From: Niastella sp.
GTDB lineage: Bacteria; Bacteroidota; Bacteroidia; Chitinophagales; Chitinophagaceae
Assembly (NCBI GenBank): GCA_016710595.1
Contig: JADJVM010000008.1
Location: 558,001-622,000, forward strand
Reading direction: 5' to 3'
Length of the DNA: 64,000 nucleotides
The translations under genes and the position numbers were made by a program. Positions 43,536 to 53,617 of this stretch are shown here, one piece after another. The notes beneath the pieces were generated by a model that was not told the DNA's origin, did no database searches, and worked only from the letters and a program-made list of their open reading frames with translations. Within the stretch, counting starts at the first letter, position 1. Each line of letters starts with the position of its first letter.

Positions 43536-46500
43536 TTATCTCAAAATAGTAAGATCTGTTTTTACAGTAAAGACCCTGCCATTTATGAGAGAGAATTCAA
43601 CCACACCATAATAAGTACCATCGGGAACGGGTTTGCCCTTATAGGTTCCATTCCAATCGTTGCGGTAATCTCTAGATTCAAATACTTTACCACCATAACG
43701 GTTGTACACGTGTACTTTTACATTTTTAATACATTCAATGTTATCGTACACTTCCCAATAATCGTTTTTACCATCACCATTGGGTGTAAATGCATTTTTC
43801 ACTTTTACACAGTAAGGAATTACAGTTACGGTCATTTCATCGCTGGCAGTACAACCTTCGGGGCTAGTGCCGGTAAGTGTATAAACAAATGTTCCGATAT
43901 TATCACCTCTTACATTTGGATTGAGTATCGTTGCAGAACTCAGGCTGGTTGCCGGTGTCCACAATACAGAAGCTGCATTAACTGCCGAACCATGTATTTG
44001 CACAGTTTCCTGGTTTACTAAAGTTAAATCAGGACCTGCATTTACCGTAAGGCCAGTAAATACGGTGAATGTGATACTATCTTGTAATGAACAAACACCA
44101 AGCGTACCTGTTATAATATATTTGTAAGTACCCAGATCTCCCGGTGTATAAATCGGGTTTGCAATATTAGCATTGCTTAAACCCGAAGCTGGCGTCCAGG
44201 TAAAGCCGGTTGCATTACTATTTGTCCTGATTTGAACAGGAGATGCTCCTTTACAAAGAATGGTATCTGGCATTACATCTAATACCAGATCGTTGATATA
44301 ACTTAATGTAACGGGTAATGAGAATAAACATCCCAGTGAATCCTGTACACTAATAGTATAATCTCCTGGAATAGGAGTAAACACGTTTTCTGGTTGATAA
44401 ACTCCTGGTGCGCTACTGATTGCATACATATAAGGTGAAATACCAGTAGTAGGATTCACAGTAATAGTACCCGTAGTAGTGCAATTACCCTGTATTGTTT
44501 CGGCAGTAGCTGATACCTGGTCAACAGAAATAATTACCAATACAGTATCGCTGCAACCTGCAGCATTGATGCCTACTAATTGGTAGGTTCCTGCAGCAGA
44601 AACGGCGGCTGGGTTATTCACGTTTATGTCATTAAAAGTCCAGTTGCTGGTGAGGCCGGTAGTAGTAAATAATGTAGTAAGATCAAATGTACTTCCCTGG
44701 CAAATTGTTACAGAAGAATCAGCACCAAAGTCTGGAGGTGCAACTACAGTTACCATGGTAGTATCAGAACATACCTGGCCGGTAGGTGTATAAGCAGTAA
44801 CCGTATAAACATATTGGCCCGGAGTGCTTGGAGCAATAGCGCCAGTTGGATTTTGTAAAGTAGATGAAAAACAATTTGGCCCTACCCATGAATACGTTGC
44901 ATTTGCAACCGGTGATGAAGTAAAGTTTATTGTTCCCCCCGGACAAACAACCGGCGCAGAATTAGCCGCATCTAAAGTACAACAGCTACTGGAGCCTGTA
45001 CCCCCGGTTTGCTGATAAGTAATTGTACCTGCCTGGTTACCCCAGTTGGTAACTAAGAGAACATAATATTGCCCAGCCACAGCATTTGGGATATTAATTA
45101 CTTCAACCGGATCGGCAGAATAACTACAATCCACAATATTTGCTGCTGAAATTTGAGAACAGGCTAATGGCGTAGAGAAAGGCCCCCATATTACAAAATC
45201 CACATCTACCCCTGTGCCGGCGTTACTTTGTTGAGATATCGTAAGTTCAATACTTCCCGAATTTTGTATTTGCAATTGATAGTATGTAGGATTTGGAATC
45301 AAATACAGGCAACCATAAATACCGCCACCTGGTGCCTGTGTTGGTGTTTGCCCGGAAACATTCGGCAATACATAAGGCACTGTGCTTGTACAGAAAGGTT
45401 GTGCTACCGTACAAGTAGGAGAAGCAGGTTGAGCCGGTAAAATGATGGGTGGCATTTTTACTTCCACACAAATTTGGAATGTGCCATCATCATTACCGCC
45501 ATAATCCCAAAAACGGATCCAGATGGTGTCACCGGGGGTAAGGTTACTCCTGGTAATAGCCGGCATAGCGCCCGGGCCATCATCATCATCACATTCAATC
45601 AATGATAAGTTTCCACATGTGCCACTATATATAGCCATACCGCCATCGGTAATTTGAGCTGCTGTAGTAGTAATAGAAAGATTGCCTTCGCAGGGAACAA
45701 CAGCCTTAAACCATACATCCTTATAAACAGTTCCGGCACAACCTGGTGCAGGAATTCCTGCACTGGGTAAAGCACCCGCTACAGTAAAGGTTTGATTATT
45801 ACATGAACCATAGTTGGTGTTAAGTAAAATTCCATTACAAGGTTCGTCATTAGCAGGAGCAGGAGGCGGTAAGGTAACACAGAGGCCAAAAGTTCCCTGG
45901 TTATCATTTCCATATTCCCAAACCCGGATCCAAATAGTAGAACCTGGCGTTAGCCCTGTGCGTATAATTTTAGGCATTAAACCGGCGCCATCATCATCAT
46001 CACATTCTATTAAAGAAAGTGTATTACAATCTGGGCCGCTATATATTGCCATACCACCATCTGTCATTTGCATTGCTTCTGTATCAAAAACCAATACACC
46101 ACCCGCAGGCACTACAACACTAAACCATACATCTCCTCCCTGGTAGTTTGCACATCCCGGGGCAGGTACACCTGTGGTACCTGTTGCAGATGCGGTTGTA
46201 AATGTTTGCATGGTACAGGTAGCTTGTACAGCAAGAGATGTTGCTGTACATGGGTTATCATTGGAAGGCGGTGGTGGTGGTGTTCCCACACAAATATTAA
46301 AGCTTGCAGTAGAAGTGGAGGTAGAAGTATAAGTCCAAACCCTTACATAATAGGTTTGGCCGATGGTAAGCCCTCCTACCGTCATAGTATTAGGATCAGA
46401 ACACATTAAATGCGTTAAAGAACTACAAGATGTACCACTATATACACTCATTGCCATATCGGTAGTTATACCAGTAACATTTAACAGGCTTATTACATGT

Positions 46501-47618
46501 TGTTGCGAAGTAGCAACAAATTGAAACCATACATCATCATTTACACCTGTTGCTGCGCAAGAGGGTGCCGGTACGCCGGTAGATTGGGTAGAAGATACAG
46601 TACTACCTGCCGTTACTATGCCACAATTCAAATCAGGGTTTACGGTTAATGTTACCGCTCCGGCACAATCATCATTGGCAGGAGGTGGTGGTGGAGTTCC
46701 TACACAAATATCAAAGCTAGCCGTAGAACCGGCAGTTGAAGTGTAAGTCCACACTCTTATATAATATGTATTTCCAGCAGTAAGCCCTCCTACTGACATG
46801 GTATTAGGATCAGAACAGATCACATGCGTTAAAGCAGCACAATCGCCACTATATAACGACATTGCCATATCAGTTACAGAACCAACAACATTTAATAATG
46901 AAACCACTTGTACCGGACCTGTTGCTACAAAAGAATACCATACATCATCATTTACTCCGGCAGCGCCGCATGTGGGTGCAGGCACACCTGTTGTTTGTGT
47001 TGCCGACTCTGTAGTGCCATGTGTAATTACAGCACAGTTTTGATCGGGGTTCACTGTTAATGAAATGGCACCCGCACAATCATCATTTGCCGGTGGAGGT
47101 GGTGGAACAGAAATACAAATATCAAAAGTACCTGGGTTATCATTACCGTATTCCCATACCGCAATATAATAAGTGGTACCGGGTGTAAGGCCGGAACGAA
47201 TGATCATCGGCATCAACCCTGGCCCATCATCGTCATCACATTCTATTAAAGTAAGGGTGTTGCAATCTGCGCCACTAAACAAGGCCATGCCGCCATCCGT
47301 CATTCCGCCGGCCTGTGTATTAATGATTACTGAGCCGCCCGCAGGGGCTACAAAAGAATACCATACATCGCCACCCTGAAAGTTAGCACAGCCGGGCGCC
47401 GGAGTTCCCGGGGTAGCTGTTGCATTTAATGTGGTACCGGCAGTAAACACACATGCGGTACCTACTGTAAGTTCTACAGGTGCACAGGGATCATCATTTA
47501 TGGGAGCCTGGCCATACGAAACCAAACTACTGCTTAGCGTGAATGTGAATACCGTAAGGTAGCGTAGCCACTTTGCCGGTGCACTCATCCACATATTTTT
47601 TGTATTGATAAAATTCAT
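43536..47618 (-). CDS. Large surface protein with gliding-motility-type (type B) C-terminal domain
   Basis: A 1360-residue secreted protein. After the signal (about 1-36) come five tandem domains of about 115-150 residues, each opening with NDDPC/NDDCAGA and containing DVWYSFVA, TDGGMAIYSG or TDMAMSLYSG, and LIECDDDDGPG or a HVICSDPN equivalent, then a proline run (PPPPP). A further beta domain (about 725-880) and three or four PKD/Ig-like modules follow. It ends with FTPNGDGKNDYWEVY and YNRYGGKVFES, the CHU_C/type B sorting domain of type IX secretion. Likely a surface adhesin. The DDDD runs suggest calcium binding. It is directly downstream of a PorP/SprF gene, the usual partner of type B cargo. 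Confidence 0.9.
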   Translation of the reverse strand: MNFINTKNMWMSAPAKWLRYLTVFTFTLSSSLVSYGQAPINDDPCAPVELTVGTACVFTAGTTLNATATPGTPAPGCANFQGGDVWYSFVAPAGGSVIINTQAGGMTDGGMALFSGADCNTLTLIECDDDDGPGLMPMIIRSGLTPGTTYYIAVWEYGNDNPGTFDICISVPPPPPANDDCAGAISLTVNPDQNCAVITHGTTESATQTTGVPAPTCGAAGVNDDVWYSFVATGPVQVVSLLNVVGSVTDMAMSLYSGDCAALTHVICSDPNTMSVGGLTAGNTYYIRVWTYTSTAGSTASFDICVGTPPPPPANDDCAGAVTLTVNPDLNCGIVTAGSTVSSTQSTGVPAPSCAATGVNDDVWFQFVATSQQHVISLLNVTGITTDMAMSVYSGTSCSSLTHLMCSDPNTMTVGGLTIGQTYYVRVWTYTSTSTSTASFNICVGTPPPPPSNDNPCTATSLAVQATCTMQTFTTASATGTTGVPAPGCANYQGGDVWFSVVVPAGGVLVFDTEAMQMTDGGMAIYSGPDCNTLSLIECDDDDGAGLMPKIIRTGLTPGSTIWIRVWEYGNDNQGTFGLCVTLPPPAPANDEPCNGILLNTNYGSCNNQTFTVAGALPSAGIPAPGCAGTVYKDVWFKAVVPCEGNLSITTTAAQITDGGMAIYSGTCGNLSLIECDDDDGPGAMPAITRSNLTPGDTIWIRFWDYGGNDDGTFQICVEVKMPPIILPAQPASPTCTVAQPFCTSTVPYVLPNVSGQTPTQAPGGGIYGCLYLIPNPTYYQLQIQNSGSIELTISQQSNAGTGVDVDFVIWGPFSTPLACSQISAANIVDCSYSADPVEVINIPNAVAGQYYVLLVTNWGNQAGTITYQQTGGTGSSSCCTLDAANSAPVVCPGGTINFTSSPVANATYSWVGPNCFSSTLQNPTGAIAPSTPGQYVYTVTAYTPTGQVCSDTTMVTVVAPPDFGADSSVTICQGSTFDLTTLFTTTGLTSNWTFNDINVNNPAAVSAAGTYQLVGINAAGCSDTVLVIISVDQVSATAETIQGNCTTTGTITVNPTTGISPYMYAISSAPGVYQPENVFTPIPGDYTISVQDSLGCLFSLPVTLSYINDLVLDVMPDTILCKGASPVQIRTNSNATGFTWTPASGLSNANIANPIYTPGDLGTYKYIITGTLGVCSLQDSITFTVFTGLTVNAGPDLTLVNQETVQIHGSAVNAASVLWTPATSLSSATILNPNVRGDNIGTFVYTLTGTSPEGCTASDEMTVTVIPYCVKVKNAFTPNGDGKNDYWEVYDNIECIKNVKVHVYNRYGGKVFESRDYRNDWNGTYKGKPVPDGTYYGVVEFSLINGRVFTVKTDLTILR

Positions 47619-47655
47619 AAAAATTAAATTAGTTGTTGATTAACCTTAACGTAAA

Positions 47656-48567
47656 TTAAAATTGAGGAGATCCTTTTTTCAGATCGAAACGTAAACCTAT
47701 TTCATGTGCGCCGGAACCGGCAGTAAATACATCAATAGGAGTTTGATAAATATCATAACTATAAGTAAGCCCCATTCTTTGTAATATTTTCACCCCGGCC
47801 TGTAAGGTCCAGAACTGGTTGAAACGCCAGCCCAGGCCCCACCAAATTTTTTCTTTATAATTCATGAGGGCGCCTAATTCATATTCTGCGGGAGCATGCT
47901 CTACCAGGCGTACCATACCATTGGGTATAATATAAATATCATCGCCGGTTTGAATTTTATAATTGGCAGTGAAGGTATAATGCCTGTATAGTTTTCCCCT
48001 AATATTAGTTCCGGTAGGGTTTCCAAAATCAATTTTGGATTCTATTAACTGGCTGGCTGCTGCACCCAGGCTTATCTTTCCATTGGTATAATAAGCACCT
48101 GCGCCAGCATCAAAAGCAAATTTGTTTTCTGCCCCGGCCAATACAGGATCATCTTCTAATGATGCGCTTAGTTTACTTTTATCAATGGCATATTGCAAGC
48201 CCCTGATTTCGATACCAAGGCCAAACTTATCTTTTCCATTGCGGCCAATGATATGTTTAGAAAAAGCTAACTGTAAACCGGTTCGGCTGGTTGGCCCGGT
48301 TTGGTCACGATAAAGATAGGCGCCTACCCCCGAATTCATTTTTGGGATATTAAAATCGCCATAAACCATATAGGTAGTAGGGTTACCCGGAAATGAGGAC
48401 CACATGTTTCGATAGGACAGGCCAATCATATCCTTGTTCGCAATCCCGGCAGCACCAGGATTAATCATGGAATTGTGCTGTATATACTGCGTGGTAAAGT
48501 GCAACTGCTGCGAACTTGCAGTGAACATTATAAATAACAGTAAAACAGTAATAGTAGATTTTTGCAT
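47656..48567 (-). CDS. PorP/SprF family type IX secretion membrane protein
   Basis: A 303-residue outer-membrane beta-barrel protein. The signal peptide (MQKSTITVLLLFIMFTASSQ) is followed by the family hallmark QYIQHNSMINPGAAGI, then repeated amphipathic strands (MIGLSYRNMWSSFPGNPTTY, GVGAYLYRDQTGPTSRTG, FGLGIEIRGLQY) and a C-terminal aromatic EIGLRFDL. PorP/SprF proteins dock type IX cargo with CHU_C domains at the surface, and the gene lies 37 bases upstream of such a cargo gene on the same strand, so the two form one functional pair. Confidence 0.92.
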   Translation of the reverse strand: MQKSTITVLLLFIMFTASSQQLHFTTQYIQHNSMINPGAAGIANKDMIGLSYRNMWSSFPGNPTTYMVYGDFNIPKMNSGVGAYLYRDQTGPTSRTGLQLAFSKHIIGRNGKDKFGLGIEIRGLQYAIDKSKLSASLEDDPVLAGAENKFAFDAGAGAYYTNGKISLGAAASQLIESKIDFGNPTGTNIRGKLYRHYTFTANYKIQTGDDIYIIPNGMVRLVEHAPAEYELGALMNYKEKIWWGLGWRFNQFWTLQAGVKILQRMGLTYSYDIYQTPIDVFTAGSGAHEIGLRFDLKKGSPQF

Positions 48568-48639
48568 ATTCAGAAAAATTGTGTCTAAAGGTATAAAATT
48601 TTGTTAAGGTTGTTATTGTAAATTTAATTTTAACAACTG

Positions 48640-49236
48640 TTAATATATTTTAATCTCTACGCTATTGATCTCCTTTAACTTATATATAAATTCGGAACTT
48701 CTATTTACAGGAATACCTACTCTTAAATCACAAAATAGTTGGTTTTCAATTTTTAAAATTTCACCCTGCGATTGTTTAATGATATTCATCACTGTATTTA
48801 GCCGGGTATAATCAAAATGCAAGTGATAATTTTGTAGAATTGGTTTTTGAACGATCGGTGTTATTTGTAAAGCTAAAGCGGTTACCGTTTTATATGCCTG
48901 AATCAGTCCGGGTACCCCTAACAGGGTGCCTCCAAAATATCTTACTACAATTACAGACACATCAATCAAGCCCTTACTATCAATTTGCCCCAGTATAGGT
49001 TTGCCCGCTGTACCAGAGGGTTCTCCATCATCACCCGATCTAAAAAGATTTCCATCTAAACCCAGCCGATAGGCAAAACAATGGTGCACTGCTTTTGGAT
49101 GTTCTTTTTTTAACCCCTGCAATTGTATTTTAAATTCGGCTGCCGTTTTGCATGGGTTTGCATAAGCTATAAACCGGCTGCCGCGGTCTTTATATTCTGC
49201 AGTTGATGTATTTTCAATCGTAAAATAAGTGTCCAT
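48640..49236 (-). CDS. YigZ/IMPACT family protein
   Basis: A 198-residue protein. The N-terminal UPF0029 domain is clear: EYKDRGSRFIAYANPCKT, HHCFAYRLG, SDDGEPSGTAGKPILG (with a one-residue GDDGEPSG variant) and VVRYFGGTLLGVPGL. The C-terminal part (about 135-198) is the DUF1949-type ferredoxin-like domain. The family is widespread, with an IMPACT-like role in translation suggested in eukaryotes; the bacterial role is unclear. It lies 14 bases downstream of ribD on the same strand. Confidence 0.9.
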   Translation of the reverse strand: MDTYFTIENTSTAEYKDRGSRFIAYANPCKTAAEFKIQLQGLKKEHPKAVHHCFAYRLGLDGNLFRSGDDGEPSGTAGKPILGQIDSKGLIDVSVIVVRYFGGTLLGVPGLIQAYKTVTALALQITPIVQKPILQNYHLHFDYTRLNTVMNIIKQSQGEILKIENQLFCDLRVGIPVNRSSEFIYKLKEINSVEIKIY

Positions 49237-49250
49237 TTTTTATTTAGCAA

Positions 49251-50291
49251 TTAAGGCCTGCGATAAATACTGATGTGGTCGGTTCCAAGATCAATGGTTT
49301 CACAGGAATTGGTATGATTTAATACAGGCGCCTTTATTCCATCGTTCAAATACATTTCAGTATTGGTAATGGTCCGGGCCTCGTCCCATAAACCGGCATC
49401 TATGAATGTTTGTAATAGTTTTTGGCCACCTTCAACCAGTACGGATAGAATATTTTGTTGATGCAAATAGGTCAATATATCCTCTATGAATGTGAATGAT
49501 TCCTTCAATTGAACGAACTGTATATTTTCATTTTCAAGATGAAGCCGGTTATTAAAGATCCAGGTATTAACAGTTTTGTCCAATAGATGTAATGATTGGT
49601 TGGGCTGAATTTGATTACCTACAACAATGCGTAACGGGTTATTTCCCGGCCAATACCTCGCCGTTAAATATGGATCATCCATCAAGGCTGTTTTACTCCC
49701 TACCATAATGGCTGCTTCTTCTGTTCGCCATTTATGTACCCATGTATTGGTAAGTTGGTTGCTGATGGCGATCGGAATTGATCCGTTTTTTGCAATTTTA
49801 TGATCGGCGGTTTCTGCCCATTTTAAAATGATGTAGGGGCGCTTTCTTTGATGAAAAACAAAAAACCGGCGATTTAATTCAAACGCTTCCTTTTCTAAAA
49901 CCCCTTCTGTTATTTGTATGCCTGCTTCCTGCAACATTTTAATACCTTTTCCATTTACTTTGCTGTTTGCATCCCGGCAAGCGATAACCACATTGGGTAC
50001 CCGGTGCTTAATGATCAGGTCGGCACAGGGTGGCGTCTTTCCAAAATGAGCGCAGGGTTCTAAAGAAACATACAGGGTACTTTTATTGATGTACTGCCTG
50101 TGCAATGGTAATACCGATGCAAAACAATTTACTTCTGCATGTGGCCCACCATATTTTTCATGAAAGCCCTCACCAATAATTTGATCCTGGTAAACCAGCA
50201 AAGCCCCTACCATGGGATTGGGTGCAGTAAGCCCCGCCCCTTTTTGAGCCAATTGCAGGCAACGATACATATATACATCATTCCACTCCAT
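49251..50291 (-). CDS. ribD: Bifunctional riboflavin biosynthesis deaminase/reductase
   Basis: A 346-residue bifunctional enzyme. The N-terminal deaminase (about 1-145) has the zinc motif HAEVN (H51, E53) and PCAHFGKTPPC (C80, C89), and GAG-APNPMVGA at the start. The C-terminal RibD_C reductase (about 150-346) has ILKWAETADHKIA, SKTALMDDPYLTARYWPG and VEGGQKLLQTFIDAGLWDE. It catalyses the second and third steps of riboflavin synthesis. It starts ATG at 50291, and its 5' end faces prmC, with 44 bases between the two starts. Confidence 0.93.
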   Translation of the reverse strand: MEWNDVYMYRCLQLAQKGAGLTAPNPMVGALLVYQDQIIGEGFHEKYGGPHAEVNCFASVLPLHRQYINKSTLYVSLEPCAHFGKTPPCADLIIKHRVPNVVIACRDANSKVNGKGIKMLQEAGIQITEGVLEKEAFELNRRFFVFHQRKRPYIILKWAETADHKIAKNGSIPIAISNQLTNTWVHKWRTEEAAIMVGSKTALMDDPYLTARYWPGNNPLRIVVGNQIQPNQSLHLLDKTVNTWIFNNRLHLENENIQFVQLKESFTFIEDILTYLHQQNILSVLVEGGQKLLQTFIDAGLWDEARTITNTEMYLNDGIKAPVLNHTNSCETIDLGTDHISIYRRP

Positions 50292-50321
50292 AAGGGTAAA
50301 ATTAAGGAGTAAAAAATAGAT

Positions 50322-50329
50322 TAAGTTTG
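50322..50329 (+). promoter_or_regulatory. -7 promoter box just before prmC
   Basis: TAAGTTTG matches TAnnTTTG and ends 6 bases upstream of the prmC ATG at 50336. If used, the transcript would be leaderless or nearly so. Confidence 0.35.
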
Positions 50330-50335
50330 TATGCT

Positions 50336-51193
50336 ATGACTTTGGGAGAATTAAAAGAATATATGCTGAAAAACCTGGCTGCTTTTTATGATAAGGATGA
50401 AGCAGGAACGCTATGTAAATTACTTTTTGAACACGAAGGTTTTATCCACTTTAAAAATCATGAGCAGCAGGTACAAGAAATTTCTACACCTGTTCTGCAG
50501 AAAATGCGGGAATACCTAAAAGAACTTGAACATCATAAGCCCATTCAATATATTTTAAAAGAAGCCTGGTTTTATAAATTTAAATTCATGGTAAATGAAT
50601 CAGTTTTAATACCCCGACCTGAAACCGAAGAACTGGTTGAAAAATCTTTGCAATATCTTAAGAAATTACAATCGCCCAAAATTTTAGATATTGGTACCGG
50701 AAGTGGATGTATTGCCATTACATTAAAAAAGATGCTGCCTCAATCCCGCATTACCGCATTGGACGTTAGTGCAGCAGCGTTGCAGGTTGCCCGGCAAAAT
50801 GCAAAAGACTTAGCAGTAACCGTTGATTGGAAGCAACAGGATTTTTTAGATGAGCATACCTGGCCCGGTTTAAGTATCTACGATTGTATCATCAGCAACC
50901 CTCCCTATATCCCTTTTGCTGAAAAAATGAATATGGAACCACGGGTCACCCACCATGAACCGCATCTGGCTTTATTTGTAGATAATGATGAGCCATTATT
51001 ATTTTATAAAAAGATGGCCGCATTTGCGCATGAACATTTATCGGCAGAAGGAAAAGTATTTGCAGAAACCCATTATGATTTAGCAGCAGAAGCATTAACT
51101 TGTTTTACCGCAGCCGGTTGGGACGCTTCTTTAGAAAAAGATATGTCTGGTAATAACCGTTTTTTAACGCTTAATCAGCGCCCGAAACAGTAG
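50336..51193 (+). CDS. prmC: Peptide chain release factor N5-glutamine methyltransferase
   Basis: A 285-residue SAM-dependent methyltransferase that methylates the GGQ glutamine of RF1 and RF2. The N-terminal helical bundle contains HHKPIQYILKEAWFYKFKF and VLIPRPETEELVE. Motif I is ILDIGTGSGCIAITL (about 117-131), and the catalytic NPPY motif is in CIISNPPYIPF. The ATG at 50336 is chosen; the frame extends three codons upstream only through a TTG. The 3' end overlaps the convergent exbD gene by 23 bases. Confidence 0.93.
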   Translation: MTLGELKEYMLKNLAAFYDKDEAGTLCKLLFEHEGFIHFKNHEQQVQEISTPVLQKMREYLKELEHHKPIQYILKEAWFYKFKFMVNESVLIPRPETEELVEKSLQYLKKLQSPKILDIGTGSGCIAITLKKMLPQSRITALDVSAAALQVARQNAKDLAVTVDWKQQDFLDEHTWPGLSIYDCIISNPPYIPFAEKMNMEPRVTHHEPHLALFVDNDEPLLFYKKMAAFAHEHLSAEGKVFAETHYDLAAEALTCFTAAGWDASLEKDMSGNNRFLTLNQRPKQ

Positions 51194-51578
51194 CCGAGGT
51201 GGTGGCGCCCAGTTTCCTGGCCACTTTCATCACTTTTACAATTTCACCCCATTGTGAGAGTGAATCAGCATTGATAACAACAGCCGGTTTTATACTATCC
51301 CCTTCATTGATGTATTTGCGCAAGGCAGATTCTAAAGAATCGGGTACGATCCTTTTTTCCCCTACGTACATATTTTTATTTTTATCAACGCTTACCACTA
51401 CACTTTGCTTTTGCTTTGTATCGCTTTTTGCCCTGGGCACGCTCATCTTTATCACATTGGGATTAGCCAATGTAGAGATCATTAAGAAGAACATCAATAA
51501 AATAAAGAGGATATCATTCAGCGGCCCGGTGTCAAGCTCTGAATGTTCTGATCTGAATTTATTATTTCTTAAAGACAT
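51171..51578 (-). CDS. exbD: ExbD/TolR family biopolymer transport protein
   Basis: A 135-residue protein: a short cytoplasmic N-terminus, one membrane helix (NDILFILLMFFLMISTLANP, about 18-38) with the conserved Asp (ND) at its start, and a periplasmic domain (ESALRKYINEGDSIKPAVVINAD, then VKVMKVARKLGA). With ExbB it forms the proton-driven motor for TonB-dependent transport or Tol function. It follows the exbB gene after 29 bases and overlaps the prmC 3' end. Confidence 0.9.
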   Translation of the reverse strand: MSLRNNKFRSEHSELDTGPLNDILFILLMFFLMISTLANPNVIKMSVPRAKSDTKQKQSVVVSVDKNKNMYVGEKRIVPDSLESALRKYINEGDSIKPAVVINADSLSQWGEIVKVMKVARKLGATTSATVSGAD

Positions 51579-51607
51579 TTTTTTAAAAAATTAAAGGTGC
51601 CGCAATA

Positions 51608-52294
51608 TTACCTGGTTGGTTCCTGTAAAATATCTATGAACTCACTATTGGCCACTTCCATACGGTTGCTTACCCGGTTTATTTGAGTATCTAAATAACT
51701 ATAGCCAAGATAAGCCAGCATCCCAATGATTAGGCCGGTGGCAGAAGTAATTAATTTAATATACATCGCATCTGCAATTTGACTGATGGATGGATTGCTG
51801 ATGGTTGCAAAATCTTTCAATAAAATAACCAGCCCTACAATAGTACCCACAAAACCGAACAATGGTGCAATACGTGCAATTACTGCAAGGATGCCCAGGT
51901 TCTTATCCATTTTATATAACTCCAGCTTGCCTACATTCTCCATACTTTTTTCAATGGCATCAATGGGTTTACCAATACGCTGAATACCCTTATCAATCAT
52001 TTTAGCAACCGGGTTATTTGTATTTTTAGCAAGGCTGCGTGCCGCAGATACATTGCCATTGATGATATGGTCTTTTATGATGTTCATAAAATTATCATCA
52101 ACCTTTGAAGCCTTTTTTATTACCAGCAAACGCTCAATAAAAAAGAAAACAGCCAGGGCAAATAATATAAACAATGGTATCATTAAGGGGCCGCCTTTAC
52201 CCAGCATACTCCATACCGATTCTGTTTTGGTTACTTCGCTGGCTGCCGATATGCTGCGGCCTAGTGTATCAACCTGCAAAAAAATATCAAACAT
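51608..52294 (-). CDS. exbB: MotA/TolQ/ExbB proton channel protein
   Basis: A 228-residue membrane protein with three helices: about 34-54 (MIPLFILFALAVFFFIERLLVI), 133-155 and 174-196. The proton-channel motif is GLVGTIVGLV-like (GFVGTIVGLVILLKDF) followed by ITSATGLIIGMLAYLGYSYL. It forms the inner-membrane channel with ExbD, encoded 29 bases downstream. Confidence 0.9.
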   Translation of the reverse strand: MFDIFLQVDTLGRSISAASEVTKTESVWSMLGKGGPLMIPLFILFALAVFFFIERLLVIKKASKVDDNFMNIIKDHIINGNVSAARSLAKNTNNPVAKMIDKGIQRIGKPIDAIEKSMENVGKLELYKMDKNLGILAVIARIAPLFGFVGTIVGLVILLKDFATISNPSISQIADAMYIKLITSATGLIIGMLAYLGYSYLDTQINRVSNRMEVANSEFIDILQEPTR

Positions 52295-52466
52295 AAAATT
52301 TTACTTAAGGTAATTTTTAAAACGAATTTTTTGATGCCGCAATTTAGTTCATGCGCTTTACAATACCTGCAATAAAATAAATGATTGGGGTATCGCTGCC
52401 CAATAATTTGTTAATCTTGGTGGTAATACCCATTATTTTATAAACACCCGTGAATAAGTTTTGTAA

Positions 52467-52490
52467 TAAAAAAACCGGCAATAGCCGGCA
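52467..52490 (-). terminator. Terminator of the SPFH gene
   Basis: CCGGC (52475-52479) pairs with GCCGG (52484-52488) around AATA; on the minus strand a U-run follows (A-run 52467-52474). It lies 25 bases beyond the end of the SPFH gene. Confidence 0.65.
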
Positions 52491-52513
52491 TTCTATTTGA
52501 AAATAGTTTTTAA

Positions 52514-53437
52514 TTACGGTTTCACTTCCATTTGTTGCATGGCCATAATCTGGCGCATAGTTTTTTCCATACCATCGCTGCTACCATCTAAAAAGATCAC
52601 ATTTCCTTTTCCATACTCTGCAAAATTTTTAATGGCTTCGGTCCACATACTAAATAAAATTACATTGGTATCTAAGTTGGCCTGTTTCATTTCGGCTGCT
52701 GCCTGGCTCATCCCTTTTGCCACTTCTTCTCTAAATAAGGCTACCCCCTGCCCTCTTAATTGGGCTGCCTGCCGTTCGGCTTCGGCAGCAATTTTTATTG
52801 AGTTCCCTTCTGCTTCTGCGGCTTTTGTTTTTGTAATAAGCAAGGCCTGCCCTTCATTTTCGGCGGCTGCTTTCAGGTTATTACTAGCCACCACCTTACT
52901 CATACTATCTATAATGGCCTGGTCGAAAGTGATATCATTGATCTGCAAATCCTGCAGGTGATACCCCCAATCTTCTAAAGAAAGATCTACATGTTCTTTT
53001 ACAAACTCAACAATATCTCTTCGTAAGGCTAAAATTTCTGATTGTTTTTTGGTTGCCACAAAGGCTCGGATATTTCCTTCGATGGTACGAACCAGCGCCT
53101 GCATCAGGTCCCTGTCACTTATAAATTTAAAGGCAACTTTTTGTATAGTTTCGGGCGTTTCATTTTGTACCGAATATAAAAGCATTGATTTAAAATACAC
53201 ATTTGCCTGGTCAATGGTTACTGCCTGGAACTCCAACTCAACCGAACGGTTCTGGATACTTATTTTTTTATAAATCTGTTCCAGGAACGGAATTTTAAAA
53301 TTCAGTCCGGGCCTTAAGATGCGCTGGTATTTACCAAACATAGTAACTACGCCAATGAAACCCTGGCTAATGGTAACAAAGCAGCTAAAAAAACCAATGA
53401 TCAGCAAGAGTAACCACCAGTATTGTATAAATTGCAT
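52514..53437 (-). CDS. SPFH/Band 7 (stomatin-like) membrane protein
   Basis: A 307-residue protein with one N-terminal membrane helix (WWLLLLIIGFFSCFVTI) and a Band 7 domain (about 20-190): GFIGVVTMFGKYQRILRPGLNFKIPF, RSVELEFQAVTID, RTIEGNIRAFVATKKQSEIL, LQINDITFDQ. The C-terminal third is a long alanine/glutamate coiled coil (AAENEGQALLITKTKAAEAEG). SPFH proteins organise membrane microdomains and bind proteases. No NfeD partner is visible. It stands alone, with a terminator downstream. Confidence 0.9.
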   Translation of the reverse strand: MQFIQYWWLLLLIIGFFSCFVTISQGFIGVVTMFGKYQRILRPGLNFKIPFLEQIYKKISIQNRSVELEFQAVTIDQANVYFKSMLLYSVQNETPETIQKVAFKFISDRDLMQALVRTIEGNIRAFVATKKQSEILALRRDIVEFVKEHVDLSLEDWGYHLQDLQINDITFDQAIIDSMSKVVASNNLKAAAENEGQALLITKTKAAEAEGNSIKIAAEAERQAAQLRGQGVALFREEVAKGMSQAAAEMKQANLDTNVILFSMWTEAIKNFAEYGKGNVIFLDGSSDGMEKTMRQIMAMQQMEVKP

Positions 53438-53617
53438 AATTATTTTTTTTAAGGCGCAAGATAATATTTTTTTGAAGCCGCAATGGATAAATTTGTTACT
53501 GATATAAGAACCAGTATTGCATTTCGGTACGTTCCGATTTAGTTTCAGGAGAAATAATAATTTCCCGTTTTTAGAAAGCTAAAAAATGCCACCAAAGAAT
53601 TTAAACCCTAAAAAATA

